Of a stretch of DNA of 64,000 bases, positions 42,858 through 51,204 are shown piece after piece; position 1 is the stretch's first letter; the number at the start of each line of letters is the position of its first letter. Below the pieces are notes generated by a model. That model was not told where the DNA came from and did not search any database. It was given only the letters and a program-made list of their open reading frames with translations. A program made the translations under genes and the position numbers. Origin of the DNA: Edaphobacter sp. 4G125 (GTDB lineage: Bacteria; Acidobacteriota; Terriglobia; Terriglobales; Acidobacteriaceae); assembly GCF_014274685.1 (NCBI RefSeq), contig NZ_CP060393.1:2973501-3037500 (forward strand). The letters run 5' to 3'.

Positions 42858-43280
42858 GTGATTCGTTCCTACCCCCAACTCAGATCGGTTGAAGGCACCG
42901 TTCGGTTGCCATTTCGTCTAGGCTCTTCCCATCGTGTTCGCCCGCTTCGTAAGGTCAGTCGGGTGATCGTCAAGCAACAGGCTTACCGTGTCCTTCGAGT
43001 CCTGTTCCCTAGCCTGGTTGCTCTCTCCTTCGCCACCGCTGCCCACGCACAAGGAACGATGGACTTCTCTGGTGCGCAGACGTTAATGGGCACCTTCAAA
43101 ACATTCGCGATGTACGCAGGTGCTGTCATCTGTCTGGGCGGCCTGATCTTCGCTGGCATTCGCATGATGTCAGGGAGGTTCCAAGACGCTATCCCAGGTC
43201 TGTTCGGCGCGCTTTTTGGTGCCGGTGTTCTCGGATGGGGAGCTGGCTGGATTGGCTCGCTGACCGGGCAGTCGATGTAG
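42858..43280 (+). CDS. virB2: Type IV secretion pilin (VirB2/TrbC family)
   Basis: A 140-residue prepilin. The GTG start has a strong GGAGGTGC upstream. A long basic leader of about 60 residues ends in the signal peptide LFPSLVALSFATAAHAQ. The mature part has two hydrophobic helices (TFAMYAGAVICLGGLIFAGIRMM and FGALFGAGVLGWGAGWIGSL) joined by a short polar loop, as in TrbC/VirB2 pilins. It would form the conjugative pilus. It is the first gene of the transfer operon, and its end is followed 14 bases later by virB3. Confidence 0.85.
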   Translation: MIRSYPQLRSVEGTVRLPFRLGSSHRVRPLRKVSRVIVKQQAYRVLRVLFPSLVALSFATAAHAQGTMDFSGAQTLMGTFKTFAMYAGAVICLGGLIFAGIRMMSGRFQDAIPGLFGALFGAGVLGWGAGWIGSLTGQSM

Positions 43281-43294
43281 GAGGTGCATCGACT

Positions 43295-43558
43295 ATGGCT
43301 CGCCGGGGAGAACCGCAACCGATCAATCAAGCGCTGAATCGACCGAGAGCCAAACTTGGACTCGATCTTACAGCATGGATGGCGATCTCATTCGTCTGCG
43401 TTGCGGTTTTCCTCGTCGGCTTTCGTCTGCTGGCGATGATGGCCTTTCCCACGCTCGCTACCGCCGCGTGGCTCATCATCCGCAAACACCCAAAGATGTT
43501 TCAACTGTATGGCCTCAGCCTCAACCAAAAGAGCTACTATGACCCGCGCAAACAGTGA
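43295..43558 (+). CDS. virB3: VirB3/TrbD-like membrane protein
   Basis: An 87-residue protein with two adjacent hydrophobic helices (LTAWMAISFVCVAVFLVGF and LLAMMAFPTLATAAWLII) and a C-terminal KSYYDPRKQ tail, the usual VirB3/TrbD form. It helps assemble the inner-membrane complex with VirB4. An AGGAGG precedes the ATG. The gene overlaps the start of virB4 by 20 bases, so the two are coupled. Confidence 0.8.
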   Translation: MARRGEPQPINQALNRPRAKLGLDLTAWMAISFVCVAVFLVGFRLLAMMAFPTLATAAWLIIRKHPKMFQLYGLSLNQKSYYDPRKQ

Positions 43559-45908
43559 ACAACTCAAAAACGTTCCGTGGTACGCCAAAGCTGGAGCAGC
43601 ATGCAGCATTGTGCCGATTGCCCGCTTTGTCGGTGACAACATCTTCGCTCTCAAGGGTGGCGGTTATGGATGCTTCTTCCGACTTTCCGGCGTTGATGAG
43701 GAAGGGCTCACCGACCAGGAGCTTGAGTCCCAGCTTCGCATGATCGAGGGCAGCTTGCGTGGCCTACCCGAAGGCGCGGCTCTCTATCAGTACACACGGG
43801 TGCGCGCTGGATTTCCCCTACCACGTCAGAGCAACTATTCCAATCCAGTTACGCAAGTGTTCGTCGAGGAACGACTCCACTTCCTTGAGTCGAGTGCAGC
43901 GTTCAGAAGAATCGACCTCCACTGGTGCTTGACCATCGAGCCGTCGCAGGTCAAGGCATTTGAGAAGAAGCCGCAAGAGAACGCAGCCCAAACTTCACGG
44001 CTACTTGCCGAATTGCAGAAGACTGCCATGCTCCTTGCCGGGAACCTCAGCAGTTCCGTCGGATTGGAGCTGCTTGGCAAACAGGATGTGTTCCGTTTCT
44101 TGAGCTATCTGTTCAATCTTGAAGATTGGGTCGAAGCCGGCGAGCTGCGAGATGACACAGGCGTTGACCGACAGGTTGTACAGAGTCCCGTCTCGTGGGA
44201 GAGCGATCATCTGCGCATCGGCAAACGGTTCGTGCAGATGTACTCCCTCAAAACCACACCCGAGGCTTCGCGGCCCTGCCTCTTTTCAGACTTGCTGACG
44301 CTTAATTGCGACAGCATCCTTTGCTCCACATGGAGACCGAAGTCATCAGCGACGGCACGTAGAGAGATCGACCAGCAGGAGAAGTTCATCAGCTTCTTCA
44401 AAGTTGGCGTGCTGTCTCGTGTGATGGCCGGGAAAGACACGGCCTCACTGGATACCGGAGCCGGAGCGAAGGCCGCGAACAACGCCGTGGACGATCTGAG
44501 CGATGTCATCCGCTCTCTGGACAAGAAGGCGCAAGGTGAGTTTTCTCTTCGGCTGCTTATCGCAGCACGCAGCCAGGCGGAGCTTCACTCCATCTCTCCG
44601 GCTGTGCATCGCGTCTTCGTCGAAGCACGGGCTCAGATCATGGAAGAGACGCTTGGCAATCTCTCGGCGTTCTATGCCATGTTTCCCGGTAACGGGAAGT
44701 TCAATGTCTTTCCGATGTGGCTAGGCGAGGATCACCATGCGCGCTTGTCTTCGATCTACGCTCCGAGTCTCGGCCACGCGCACTCCGAAGACCTTGACGC
44801 CGAATATCTCAACATCTTCGAGACGCGCACCCGGACACCGTTTTTTCAGGATGTCTATGTTGAGGGCGTCCGCGTGCAGCTCATCCTCGGACCCACGGGC
44901 TCAGGTAAATCCGTGATGGGCAACGCCACGATTGCTCATGAGCAAAAGTACGGCGGCTTCACCTACATCTTTGATATCGGCGGCAGCTATGAGAGCGTTG
45001 TAGAGCTGTACGGAGGGCGCGTCGATCGCATCGGCAAAGACGGCCCGCGCGTGAACCCGTTTACGCTGGAGCCCACCGAAAGCAACATCCAGTTTCTCTA
45101 CAGCTTCATCAAGCTCCTGCTCACGAACGGCGGCGCGGAGCTGGAGCCCGAAGACGACGATGTAGTGCATAAGGCCGTGCAGGATATCTACCTGCTTGAT
45201 CCCTCCAATCGCAGACTTGCGAATCTTTACCTCCCGAAGAGGCTCGACCGGTATCTGTCGAAGTGGATTGGCAAAGGCATCTATAGCGCCATCTTCGACA
45301 ACTTAGAAGACAGCCTTTCGCTCTCGCGAGTCCAGTGCTTCGACTTCCAGGGAGTCAATAATTCGCAGTATGCAGACCTGATTGAGCCGTTGATGGTGTG
45401 GCTCCTGCGGCGCATCAACGACGTTCTGTACAACCCCGCCAATCTCGGTGTGCCAAAGCACATCCTGATTGAAGAGCTCTTCTCTTCCATGAAGAACAAG
45501 CAGCTTTTGGATGCGGCACTGGCTTCGATCAAGACCGTCCGCAAGAACCTTGGCGGCGTGACCATGATCGGCCAGTCCGCCGAGGACCTGGGAGCGAATG
45601 CCGACAGCATCGTGAACTCCTGCACATCATTCCTGTTCCTGCCCGATGCGACCTTCAATCGGAAGCGCTATGCAGAGCTGTTCAAGATGAACGACCAGCA
45701 GCTCGCGCTCTTCGAGAGTCTTCAAAGTCGCGAGGCGCTGTACATCCGCCGTGATGGTCTAACGAAGGTCGTTCGCTTGAATCTCGACAATCGCAGCTAT
45801 GCTGCGTTTTCCACTAAGCCGAAGGATCGTGTTCGGCGCTCCAAGCTCATCGCCAAATATGGACTCTCCGAGGGCATTGCTCGCTTTGCTCAAGGTGAGA
45901 CCGCGTAA
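43539..45908 (+). CDS. virB4: Conjugal transfer ATPase VirB4/TrbE
   Basis: A 789-residue protein. After the N-terminal CagE/TrbE-VirB domain (residues about 30-400, opening VPIARFVGDNIFALKGGGYGCFFRLSGVD) comes the ATPase domain. It has Walker A LILGPTGSGKSVMGNA near residue 450, the strand FTYIFDIGGSYE, a Walker B-like HILIEELFSSM, and the arginine-finger-region GQSAEDL. It powers pilus assembly and substrate transfer at the inner membrane. I used the ATG at 43539, inside virB3, since the 43509 frame start has no ribosome site. Confidence 0.92.
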   Translation: MTRANSEQLKNVPWYAKAGAACSIVPIARFVGDNIFALKGGGYGCFFRLSGVDEEGLTDQELESQLRMIEGSLRGLPEGAALYQYTRVRAGFPLPRQSNYSNPVTQVFVEERLHFLESSAAFRRIDLHWCLTIEPSQVKAFEKKPQENAAQTSRLLAELQKTAMLLAGNLSSSVGLELLGKQDVFRFLSYLFNLEDWVEAGELRDDTGVDRQVVQSPVSWESDHLRIGKRFVQMYSLKTTPEASRPCLFSDLLTLNCDSILCSTWRPKSSATARREIDQQEKFISFFKVGVLSRVMAGKDTASLDTGAGAKAANNAVDDLSDVIRSLDKKAQGEFSLRLLIAARSQAELHSISPAVHRVFVEARAQIMEETLGNLSAFYAMFPGNGKFNVFPMWLGEDHHARLSSIYAPSLGHAHSEDLDAEYLNIFETRTRTPFFQDVYVEGVRVQLILGPTGSGKSVMGNATIAHEQKYGGFTYIFDIGGSYESVVELYGGRVDRIGKDGPRVNPFTLEPTESNIQFLYSFIKLLLTNGGAELEPEDDDVVHKAVQDIYLLDPSNRRLANLYLPKRLDRYLSKWIGKGIYSAIFDNLEDSLSLSRVQCFDFQGVNNSQYADLIEPLMVWLLRRINDVLYNPANLGVPKHILIEELFSSMKNKQLLDAALASIKTVRKNLGGVTMIGQSAEDLGANADSIVNSCTSFLFLPDATFNRKRYAELFKMNDQQLALFESLQSREALYIRRDGLTKVVRLNLDNRSYAAFSTKPKDRVRRSKLIAKYGLSEGIARFAQGETA

Positions 45909-45930
45909 CCGAAACGAAAGGACACGAACC

Positions 45931-46764
45931 ATGAAGCCCCTTATTCCCATTGCCGTCGCCCTCGGTTTCTTCCACGGAGGATTATCTGCCGTCGCTTCAG
46001 GTCCAGAGCATCCTCTCCGGCCAAGCGCGCAACGGTCAGTCACAGTCATAGAGTCGCAGGCTCCCCCTGTGGTTCGTGCAGGGCTTCTGCAATCGACGCT
46101 GATTGTCTTGCCCGCCGAGGAGAAGGTTGCAAACGTCTTCGCTGGCGATACGGTTGATTGGGTGTTTGATGGCGGTCACGTGGCGAGCCGCTTTATCAGC
46201 GTGAAGCCGAAGACCGCTGGCACGTCGACGGATATTCATATCGTGTCCGACCACGGGAACGAATACACCTTGGAGCTTCGCGAAATCTCAGCCGATGCCG
46301 ACGCGCACTATGACTCGAAGATCCTCATCGAGCCGGGCGACAAGGCCGCCAAAGAGAAGCTGACGCAACTGCCTGTGTTCGTGCCGGCCGCCGAGCTGGA
46401 GAAGGCAAAACAGGACGCCGCCGCTGCGCAGGCTGCACAGGCCGCCACCCTGAAAGCCGAGCAAGGCAAGGAAGAAGCCTATCGCAGCCAGTATCCCGGC
46501 TCGCTCCACTTTGACTACACCTGGGATGAGAAGAAGGGCAAAGAATTTGGATTGCAGCAGATTTGGAGGGACGACAAGTTCACCTATCTTCGCGGCCACT
46601 TCCAGGAGACGCCCGCCCTTTACGAGGTGAAGGACAAGAAGCCAAGCCTCATCAACTTCGACTTCGCCAATGGCCTCTACACGGTGCCCAAGCAGGTTGA
46701 CGCCGGTTATCTCGCCATCGGCAAGCAGCGCGTGGATTTTCACCGTGACGCGGAGGTGAAGTAG
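45931..46764 (+). CDS. virB9: VirB9/TrbG conjugal transfer protein
   Basis: A 277-residue periplasmic protein with a signal peptide (LIPIAVALGFFHGGLSAVAS). The N-terminal domain has VANVFAGDTVDWVFDGGHVASRFISVKPKTAGTSTDIHIVSDHGNEYTLELREIS. A coiled-coil-like Ala/Glu-rich linker covers residues about 160-185. The C-terminal domain YLRGHFQETPALYEVKDKKPSLINFDFANGLYTVPKQVDAGYLAIGKQRVDF is the outer-membrane-core-binding part. It forms the outer core complex with VirB7 and VirB10. GAAAGGA lies upstream. Three bases separate it from virB10. Confidence 0.88.
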   Translation: MKPLIPIAVALGFFHGGLSAVASGPEHPLRPSAQRSVTVIESQAPPVVRAGLLQSTLIVLPAEEKVANVFAGDTVDWVFDGGHVASRFISVKPKTAGTSTDIHIVSDHGNEYTLELREISADADAHYDSKILIEPGDKAAKEKLTQLPVFVPAAELEKAKQDAAAAQAAQAATLKAEQGKEEAYRSQYPGSLHFDYTWDEKKGKEFGLQQIWRDDKFTYLRGHFQETPALYEVKDKKPSLINFDFANGLYTVPKQVDAGYLAIGKQRVDFHRDAEVK

Positions 46765-46766
46765 TC

Positions 46767-48029
46767 ATGGCCGATCAGAACGAGAACATCCCCGCTACCG
46801 TCCCCGACCAGCCTGAGTCAAAGCCTCCGCTGCGCAAGAGTATGCCTGTCGTGATTGCGCTTGTCGTGATTGTTGCGTTGGTTGGCATAGCGAACATCTC
46901 CAGTCTGCTCAGCGGGAACAAGCGTTCCGCGCCACAGAGTGTTTTGACGATGAGCCCGACGACCCCGAATGCTCAGCAGGTGTCGAGCTTCCAGACACAG
47001 CAGCAACAACAGGCACGCCACGATGCCGAAGAACGGCAGCGCCAGCAGGAACTGGCCGCCGCGATGCAGCAGCTTCAACAGGATCAGGGTGTACCTGGCC
47101 CCGAGGCAGCCAATACGCCCCCGATGACGCCTGCGCAGCGTGCGTCCATCTACGGAGAAAGCTTGAACGCGCCACAACATACCTCCAACGTCTCCGAAGC
47201 CCAAGCCGAGGCGAAGCAGCGGCGGCTCGCCATCGAAAAGCAGAAGCAAGATGCGCTCAATAGCGATACGGTCGCCATCGACTTCTCTCATGCAACGAAC
47301 GCCGCCCAGCCGGTTGCCGTCCAGGGTGCTAAAGAGGAGGACGTTGCGAAGGCGAGCGGCGAAGAGGTTATCGCCAAGCCAGCCCCCAAGGACGGTACGA
47401 CAAAGACCGATCCGATGTCCGGCTACCCGTTCGACCAGTATCAGGGGCAGCTCTACAGAGTCTTCGAGGGAACCGTGCTGGAAGGCGTTGTCACCAATCA
47501 CGTCGATGGGGGCCTTGCAGGACCGATCCTCGTCATGCTGACGACGGATTACTACTCACACGATCACCAGCAACTTCTCATGCCGCAGGGCACACGCCTA
47601 ATTGGAAGCGTGCAGAGCGTCGGCAACGCGCAGCAGCGCAAGATGTTCGTGACCTTCCATCGCGCCGTATGCCCGGATGGCTTTTCTCTCGACTTCGACA
47701 AATACCTCGGTCTCGATCAAATCGGCACAACAGGTCTCGCTACAAAGGTCGATCACGGATACCTGCTTGCCTTTGGCGCAGCCGCCGCGATTGGTGGTTT
47801 GGGTGGACTCGCGCAGATTGGGAACAACGGGAGCGTTTTTACGCCCTCCACCGAAATCCGAAACGGCATCTCTGAACAGTCCGCCGCCGAAGGCGAGCAA
47901 GTGCTGAATCACTTCCTTAACCGCTTGCCCGTTATCACGCTCAAGGAAGGCTCTCGCGCTCGTGTCTATATCGGGAGGGACATCCTTATTCCGTCTTACG
48001 CCCAACATCGCGTAGATCCCACTCTCTGA
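46767..48029 (+). CDS. virB10: VirB10/TrbI conjugal transfer protein
   Basis: A 420-residue protein spanning both membranes. One N-terminal transmembrane helix (VVIALVVIVALVGIANISSLL, residues about 29-50) leads to a long Gln/Ala/Pro-rich linker of about 140 residues. The C-terminal beta barrel is seen in LYRVFEGTVLEGVVTNHVDGGLAGPILVMLTTDYYSHDHQQLLMPQGTRLIGSV, and the antenna helix region (HGYLLAFGAAAAIGGLGGLAQIG) follows. It couples inner ATPases to the outer membrane channel. Confidence 0.9.
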   Translation: MADQNENIPATVPDQPESKPPLRKSMPVVIALVVIVALVGIANISSLLSGNKRSAPQSVLTMSPTTPNAQQVSSFQTQQQQQARHDAEERQRQQELAAAMQQLQQDQGVPGPEAANTPPMTPAQRASIYGESLNAPQHTSNVSEAQAEAKQRRLAIEKQKQDALNSDTVAIDFSHATNAAQPVAVQGAKEEDVAKASGEEVIAKPAPKDGTTKTDPMSGYPFDQYQGQLYRVFEGTVLEGVVTNHVDGGLAGPILVMLTTDYYSHDHQQLLMPQGTRLIGSVQSVGNAQQRKMFVTFHRAVCPDGFSLDFDKYLGLDQIGTTGLATKVDHGYLLAFGAAAAIGGLGGLAQIGNNGSVFTPSTEIRNGISEQSAAEGEQVLNHFLNRLPVITLKEGSRARVYIGRDILIPSYAQHRVDPTL

Positions 48030-48040
48030 AAGGAGGCAGC

Positions 48041-48241
48041 ATGATTCTCACTCACACGCGCTATCTACTCACCGCCGGAGCCACAGTGTGCTTAGGAGGA
48101 ACCCTGTTCGTCGGATTGGGTGGCCTTCCTTTACTGGCGCGTGCGAGTGAATCTTCGCTTGAGTTTGTCGGAAACCTCATCAGCGGCGTCCACAACATCT
48201 CCCTGGACCGGCTTGATCCGACGTATCCACGTTGTTTCTGA
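48041..48241 (+). CDS. Small transfer-operon membrane protein
   Basis: A 66-residue protein with a single hydrophobic segment (LLTAGATVCLGGTLFVGLGGLPLLARA) and a polar tail containing FVGNLISGVHNISLDRLDP. An unusually strong AAAGGAGGCAGC stands before the ATG, which argues for real translation. It lies between virB10 and virB5. It might be the missing VirB7-type lipoprotein equivalent, but it has no lipobox at the expected place (a Cys is in TVCLGG); function unknown. Confidence 0.65.
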   Translation: MILTHTRYLLTAGATVCLGGTLFVGLGGLPLLARASESSLEFVGNLISGVHNISLDRLDPTYPRCF

Positions 48242-48259
48242 AACGCTCTGGAGCGCTCC

Positions 48260-49045
48260 ATGAAACTGAACATCACAAAACGGCGCAGATGGCTTATCGG
48301 AGGCGGGCTTCTACTCCTCACCGCGACGCCGAGCTTCGCTCTCTTCGGAATCGGCGATATCGTCTTCGATCCGACGAGCTATGCAAGCCTTGTCTCGCAG
48401 CTCACCACCATCGAGTCGCAATACAACATGCTCAAGAACAACATCGAGCATTTCTCCGTCAAGCAGCAGTGGCAAACCACACTGAATGCTCTGAAGAACG
48501 TGAACGTCGCCAATATGTTCGGTGAGACAGGCGGCATGACGATTGCGTTCAACTCCAATTCGGCATCGGCTTCCAGCACCGCGTGGAAGACGGCCACAAC
48601 CCCGATGAGTTCCAACGTCACGAGCTACCTCCAGGGACAGCAGCTTGGAAGCGCTCAGATGTCGCAGCTTGCGATGGTCGAGATGTCGGACTCCATCTCT
48701 CCCGATTGCATTACAGCCGTCGGGTCCTATCGTGCGGCAAGAACCCAGGACACAGCGGCGAATAGCAGCCTGACAGCCAACCAGCTTGACGGCACGAGTA
48801 CGACCAACAGCGAGGTTCAACAACTCAATCTACTCAACGCTGCCGAGGTGCAGAAGTTGAGCGAGATGCAGAACCAGGGTGCGATGCAGGCTTGCCTCGC
48901 TTCGCAGATGGCTGTCGGCAACATGGAACGTCGCAATGCCGCTGCGACCGACCTCAACACGGCTGCTTTTGTGCAACAGCAACGCTCTACAAACGACGTG
49001 AGCGCGGCGAACGAGAGCAATACCTGGCAGACCTACTTGCCCTGA
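48260..49045 (+). CDS. virB5: VirB5/TrbJ-like conjugal transfer protein
   Basis: A 261-residue exported protein with signal peptide RRRWLIGGGLLLLTATPSFA. The mature part opens LFGIGDIVFDPTSYASLVSQLTTIESQYNMLKNNIEHF, the usual TrbJ/VirB5 N-terminus, followed by helical repeats and a C-terminal Gln-rich coiled region (QACLASQMAVGNMERRNAAATDLNTAAFVQQQRS). It is the minor pilus tip component or adhesin in related systems. It ends in SNTWQTYLP, echoed as GQTWKSYIP in the next small protein. Confidence 0.8.
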   Translation: MKLNITKRRRWLIGGGLLLLTATPSFALFGIGDIVFDPTSYASLVSQLTTIESQYNMLKNNIEHFSVKQQWQTTLNALKNVNVANMFGETGGMTIAFNSNSASASSTAWKTATTPMSSNVTSYLQGQQLGSAQMSQLAMVEMSDSISPDCITAVGSYRAARTQDTAANSSLTANQLDGTSTTNSEVQQLNLLNAAEVQKLSEMQNQGAMQACLASQMAVGNMERRNAAATDLNTAAFVQQQRSTNDVSAANESNTWQTYLP

Positions 49046-49053
49046 GAGAATCC

Positions 49054-49302
49054 ATGCTGAAACTTCTCAACACGAAATTGTTGATTGCAATCCTTGCGGC
49101 GCTAGGCGTCATCGCCAGCGCCGCCATTTACCAACGCCACGAGACCGCGAAGGCCGCAGCGATCCTTGAACAGCAGCAACGCGATGCCGAGCGACGGAAG
49201 CAGGAAGATGAAGCGTTCCGCAAGAAGGTCGAGGCGGATAAGAACCGTCATAACTCTGCTGCCGGTAACGAAGGACAAACCTGGAAGAGCTACATCCCTT
49301 AA
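49054..49302 (+). CDS. Small membrane-anchored coiled-coil protein of transfer operon
   Basis: An 82-residue protein: a membrane helix (KLLIAILAALGVIASAAIYQ) then a charged helix AKAAAILEQQQRDAERRKQEDEAFRKKVEADKNRH. It ends GQTWKSYIP, like the end of the VirB5-like protein (TWQTYLP), suggesting a shared binding tail. Related small genes in other Trb systems encode entry-exclusion or lipoprotein factors, but I cannot assign one. It starts eight bases after virB5 and is followed by virB6. Confidence 0.65.
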   Translation: MLKLLNTKLLIAILAALGVIASAAIYQRHETAKAAAILEQQQRDAERRKQEDEAFRKKVEADKNRHNSAAGNEGQTWKSYIP

Positions 49303-49320
49303 TCCTCTCGGGAGACTGTT

Positions 49321-50235
49321 ATGAGCATCGCCGTTCTCGCACAAGCAATGCCGACCGCCAGCGCAGGTATGAATTGGCTGTATCAGTTCACCAACAACCT
49401 GACGAATCTCACCACGCAGAATGGCGGCGCTTTGACGCAGTTGGGGGTAGCAGAGCTGAGCGCCATTGCGTTCTTCAAGCTGGTCAGCATGATTGTGAAC
49501 TGGAATACCAGTGCGATGACGCTGCGCTTTCATACACACCCCGTGCGTGCTGGCGAAATGGTGAACTTTCTGATGAAGCTCATCATTTGCAGCCTGCTCA
49601 TCAACTATTGGGTCAACCCGTTCCCCGGCGCGAGTTTCGGCATCAATCACTTCTTTTCCTACATCGCCCAGGCGATGGTCGCCGTCTTCGATCAGAATTC
49701 ACTCGACCAGCTTCTACAGCTCATCAAAACGGCAGGCGACGGCACTTCTATGCCGTCCTTCACAGCGCCAGTTCAGATCCTTTGCTACATCCTCGTCCAG
49801 CTCATGCTTGGACTCGCTTCCGCGATCTTGTTTGTCATCAACTGCAGCGCCTTCATCTTGTACGGTGTGACCGCTCTATTCGGTCCCGTCTTCGTACCGC
49901 TCCTCATGACGCAGACCTTCAAGGCGAAGTTCTTTCACTTCCTGGATATCCTGATTAGCTTTGCGATGATCCGGGCGGTCGCCGCGGCATTCATTTACGT
50001 CTGGGCTGGATTCCTGAATGGCTTCCTCCAGCAGACCTTCAATGGCAACTATTCGATGGATATGTGGATCGCGAATTTGATTCCTTGCTTAATGGTTTTC
50101 GTCGCGTTCATCATCAATATGTTGTTCATTCCGAGCATGACGCAAGCGATCTTCGGCGGGGCAGCAGGATTGACATCTGCTCCAATGCAAGCCGCCGCAG
50201 GGATTACAGCGCTCGTAGCAAAGGCCGGTGCCTGA
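49321..50235 (+). CDS. virB6: VirB6/TrbL conjugal transfer membrane protein
   Basis: A 304-residue polytopic inner-membrane protein with about six hydrophobic helices (e.g. FLMKLIICSLLINYWV, VQILCYILVQLMLGLASAILFVINCSAFILYGVTALFGPVFVPLLM). The size, TM pattern and place between virB5 and virB8 fit VirB6/TrbL, which forms part of the inner-membrane channel. The start at 49321 has GGGAGACTGTT upstream. It contains a FGPVFVPLLM segment, like the GPLFI motif of VirB6 proteins. Confidence 0.82.
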   Translation: MSIAVLAQAMPTASAGMNWLYQFTNNLTNLTTQNGGALTQLGVAELSAIAFFKLVSMIVNWNTSAMTLRFHTHPVRAGEMVNFLMKLIICSLLINYWVNPFPGASFGINHFFSYIAQAMVAVFDQNSLDQLLQLIKTAGDGTSMPSFTAPVQILCYILVQLMLGLASAILFVINCSAFILYGVTALFGPVFVPLLMTQTFKAKFFHFLDILISFAMIRAVAAAFIYVWAGFLNGFLQQTFNGNYSMDMWIANLIPCLMVFVAFIINMLFIPSMTQAIFGGAAGLTSAPMQAAAGITALVAKAGA

Positions 50236-50237
50236 CC

Positions 50238-50423
50238 ATGTGGAACTTCTTGTTAGCATTCTTCTCCGCAAGAGCCGTTCGTAGATCCCGGCCCGTCCGA
50301 ATGGTGGTCATGGCCCTACTATTCGGCTGCTTCATCGCTGGTCTTATCTACGTCTATGTCGTTCTCCAAGCCGTATCGGAAAGGAACAACACGCACCATG
50401 TCAGCACACACAGCTCACATTGA
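50238..50423 (+). CDS. Small single-helix transfer-operon protein
   Basis: A 61-residue protein with basic N-terminus and one hydrophobic helix (VRMVVMALLFGCFIAGLIYVYVVLQAV) ending in a His-rich tail, NNTHHVSTHSSH. It starts two bases after virB6 and overlaps the virB8 start at 50398 by 26 bases. This arrangement supports translation, but the function is unknown. Confidence 0.6.
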   Translation: MWNFLLAFFSARAVRRSRPVRMVVMALLFGCFIAGLIYVYVVLQAVSERNNTHHVSTHSSH

Positions 50424-51204
50424 AACTGCGCTATCACCCGAGCACGCTTTGCTTACCGACCGGATCGGCAACGAGGTCTATGCGTCTCACTACTCGGAGC
50501 GCAAAGCCTACCGCTTCATCATCGGTTGTGGAACGGTTCTCCTCTGCGGGTCGTCCTGGTTGAACTTCTCTTTGGCCCACCGGCCCATCGCCAATAGGTA
50601 TATTCGCATTGACGAGATGGGGCGCGCCCAGGCGATTCAGTACACGGACCTCAACTACAGTCCGCGCGAGGGTGAGGTTCGCACCTATCTGACCGATTGG
50701 GCGAATTACCGTTTCACCATCAATCGCGAGGTTATTGCGAAGAAGTACGCGCTGAACTACTACTTTCTTTCGCAGCCGCTCGCCGCACAGTTGATGGCGT
50801 CTGACAATCAGACTCATCTCGTCTCTCAAGTAACTGGCGGCCAAATCGAATCGGGCGACGTTCAGGTGCGGAATGTCACGATCACCTCCATGTCGGAGGA
50901 GACCGTCCAAGGAACGCTTGTAGCGCGTGGGACGGCACTTCTCACACTCGACAAACTCTATTCGGAACAGACATCACACCAGCCCCGGACGGAGCATTGG
51001 CTGCTGTCTGTGACGTACTACCTGAACCCAAAGCAGGTCAGCGATCAGGCTAAGATTTATCCGCAATACGAGTTCATCAATCCGCTCGGTTTAACCATCA
51101 CGGAGTTCCACGAAAATCGAGTCTCCGTGGACATCGTTTCGCCTGGCGCTGTGGGCGGGAATCCAAACGCCTCCGCCCAGCCGACGACCGGAGCTGCGCG
51201 ATGA
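50398..51204 (+). CDS. virB8: VirB8/TrbF conjugal transfer protein
   Basis: A 268-residue inner-membrane protein with one N-terminal helix (RFIIGCGTVLLCGSSWLNFSLA) and a periplasmic NTF2-like domain. That domain includes VRTYLTDWANYRFTINREVIAKKYALNYYFLSQPLAAQL and the TEHWLLSVTYYLNPKQ strand. VirB8/TrbF nucleates the transfer complex. The upstream ATG at 50356 is out of place for the family; the ATG at 50398 has GGAAAGGAAC upstream. Its stop overlaps the virB11 start by four bases. Confidence 0.85.
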   Translation: MSAHTAHIETALSPEHALLTDRIGNEVYASHYSERKAYRFIIGCGTVLLCGSSWLNFSLAHRPIANRYIRIDEMGRAQAIQYTDLNYSPREGEVRTYLTDWANYRFTINREVIAKKYALNYYFLSQPLAAQLMASDNQTHLVSQVTGGQIESGDVQVRNVTITSMSEETVQGTLVARGTALLTLDKLYSEQTSHQPRTEHWLLSVTYYLNPKQVSDQAKIYPQYEFINPLGLTITEFHENRVSVDIVSPGAVGGNPNASAQPTTGAAR

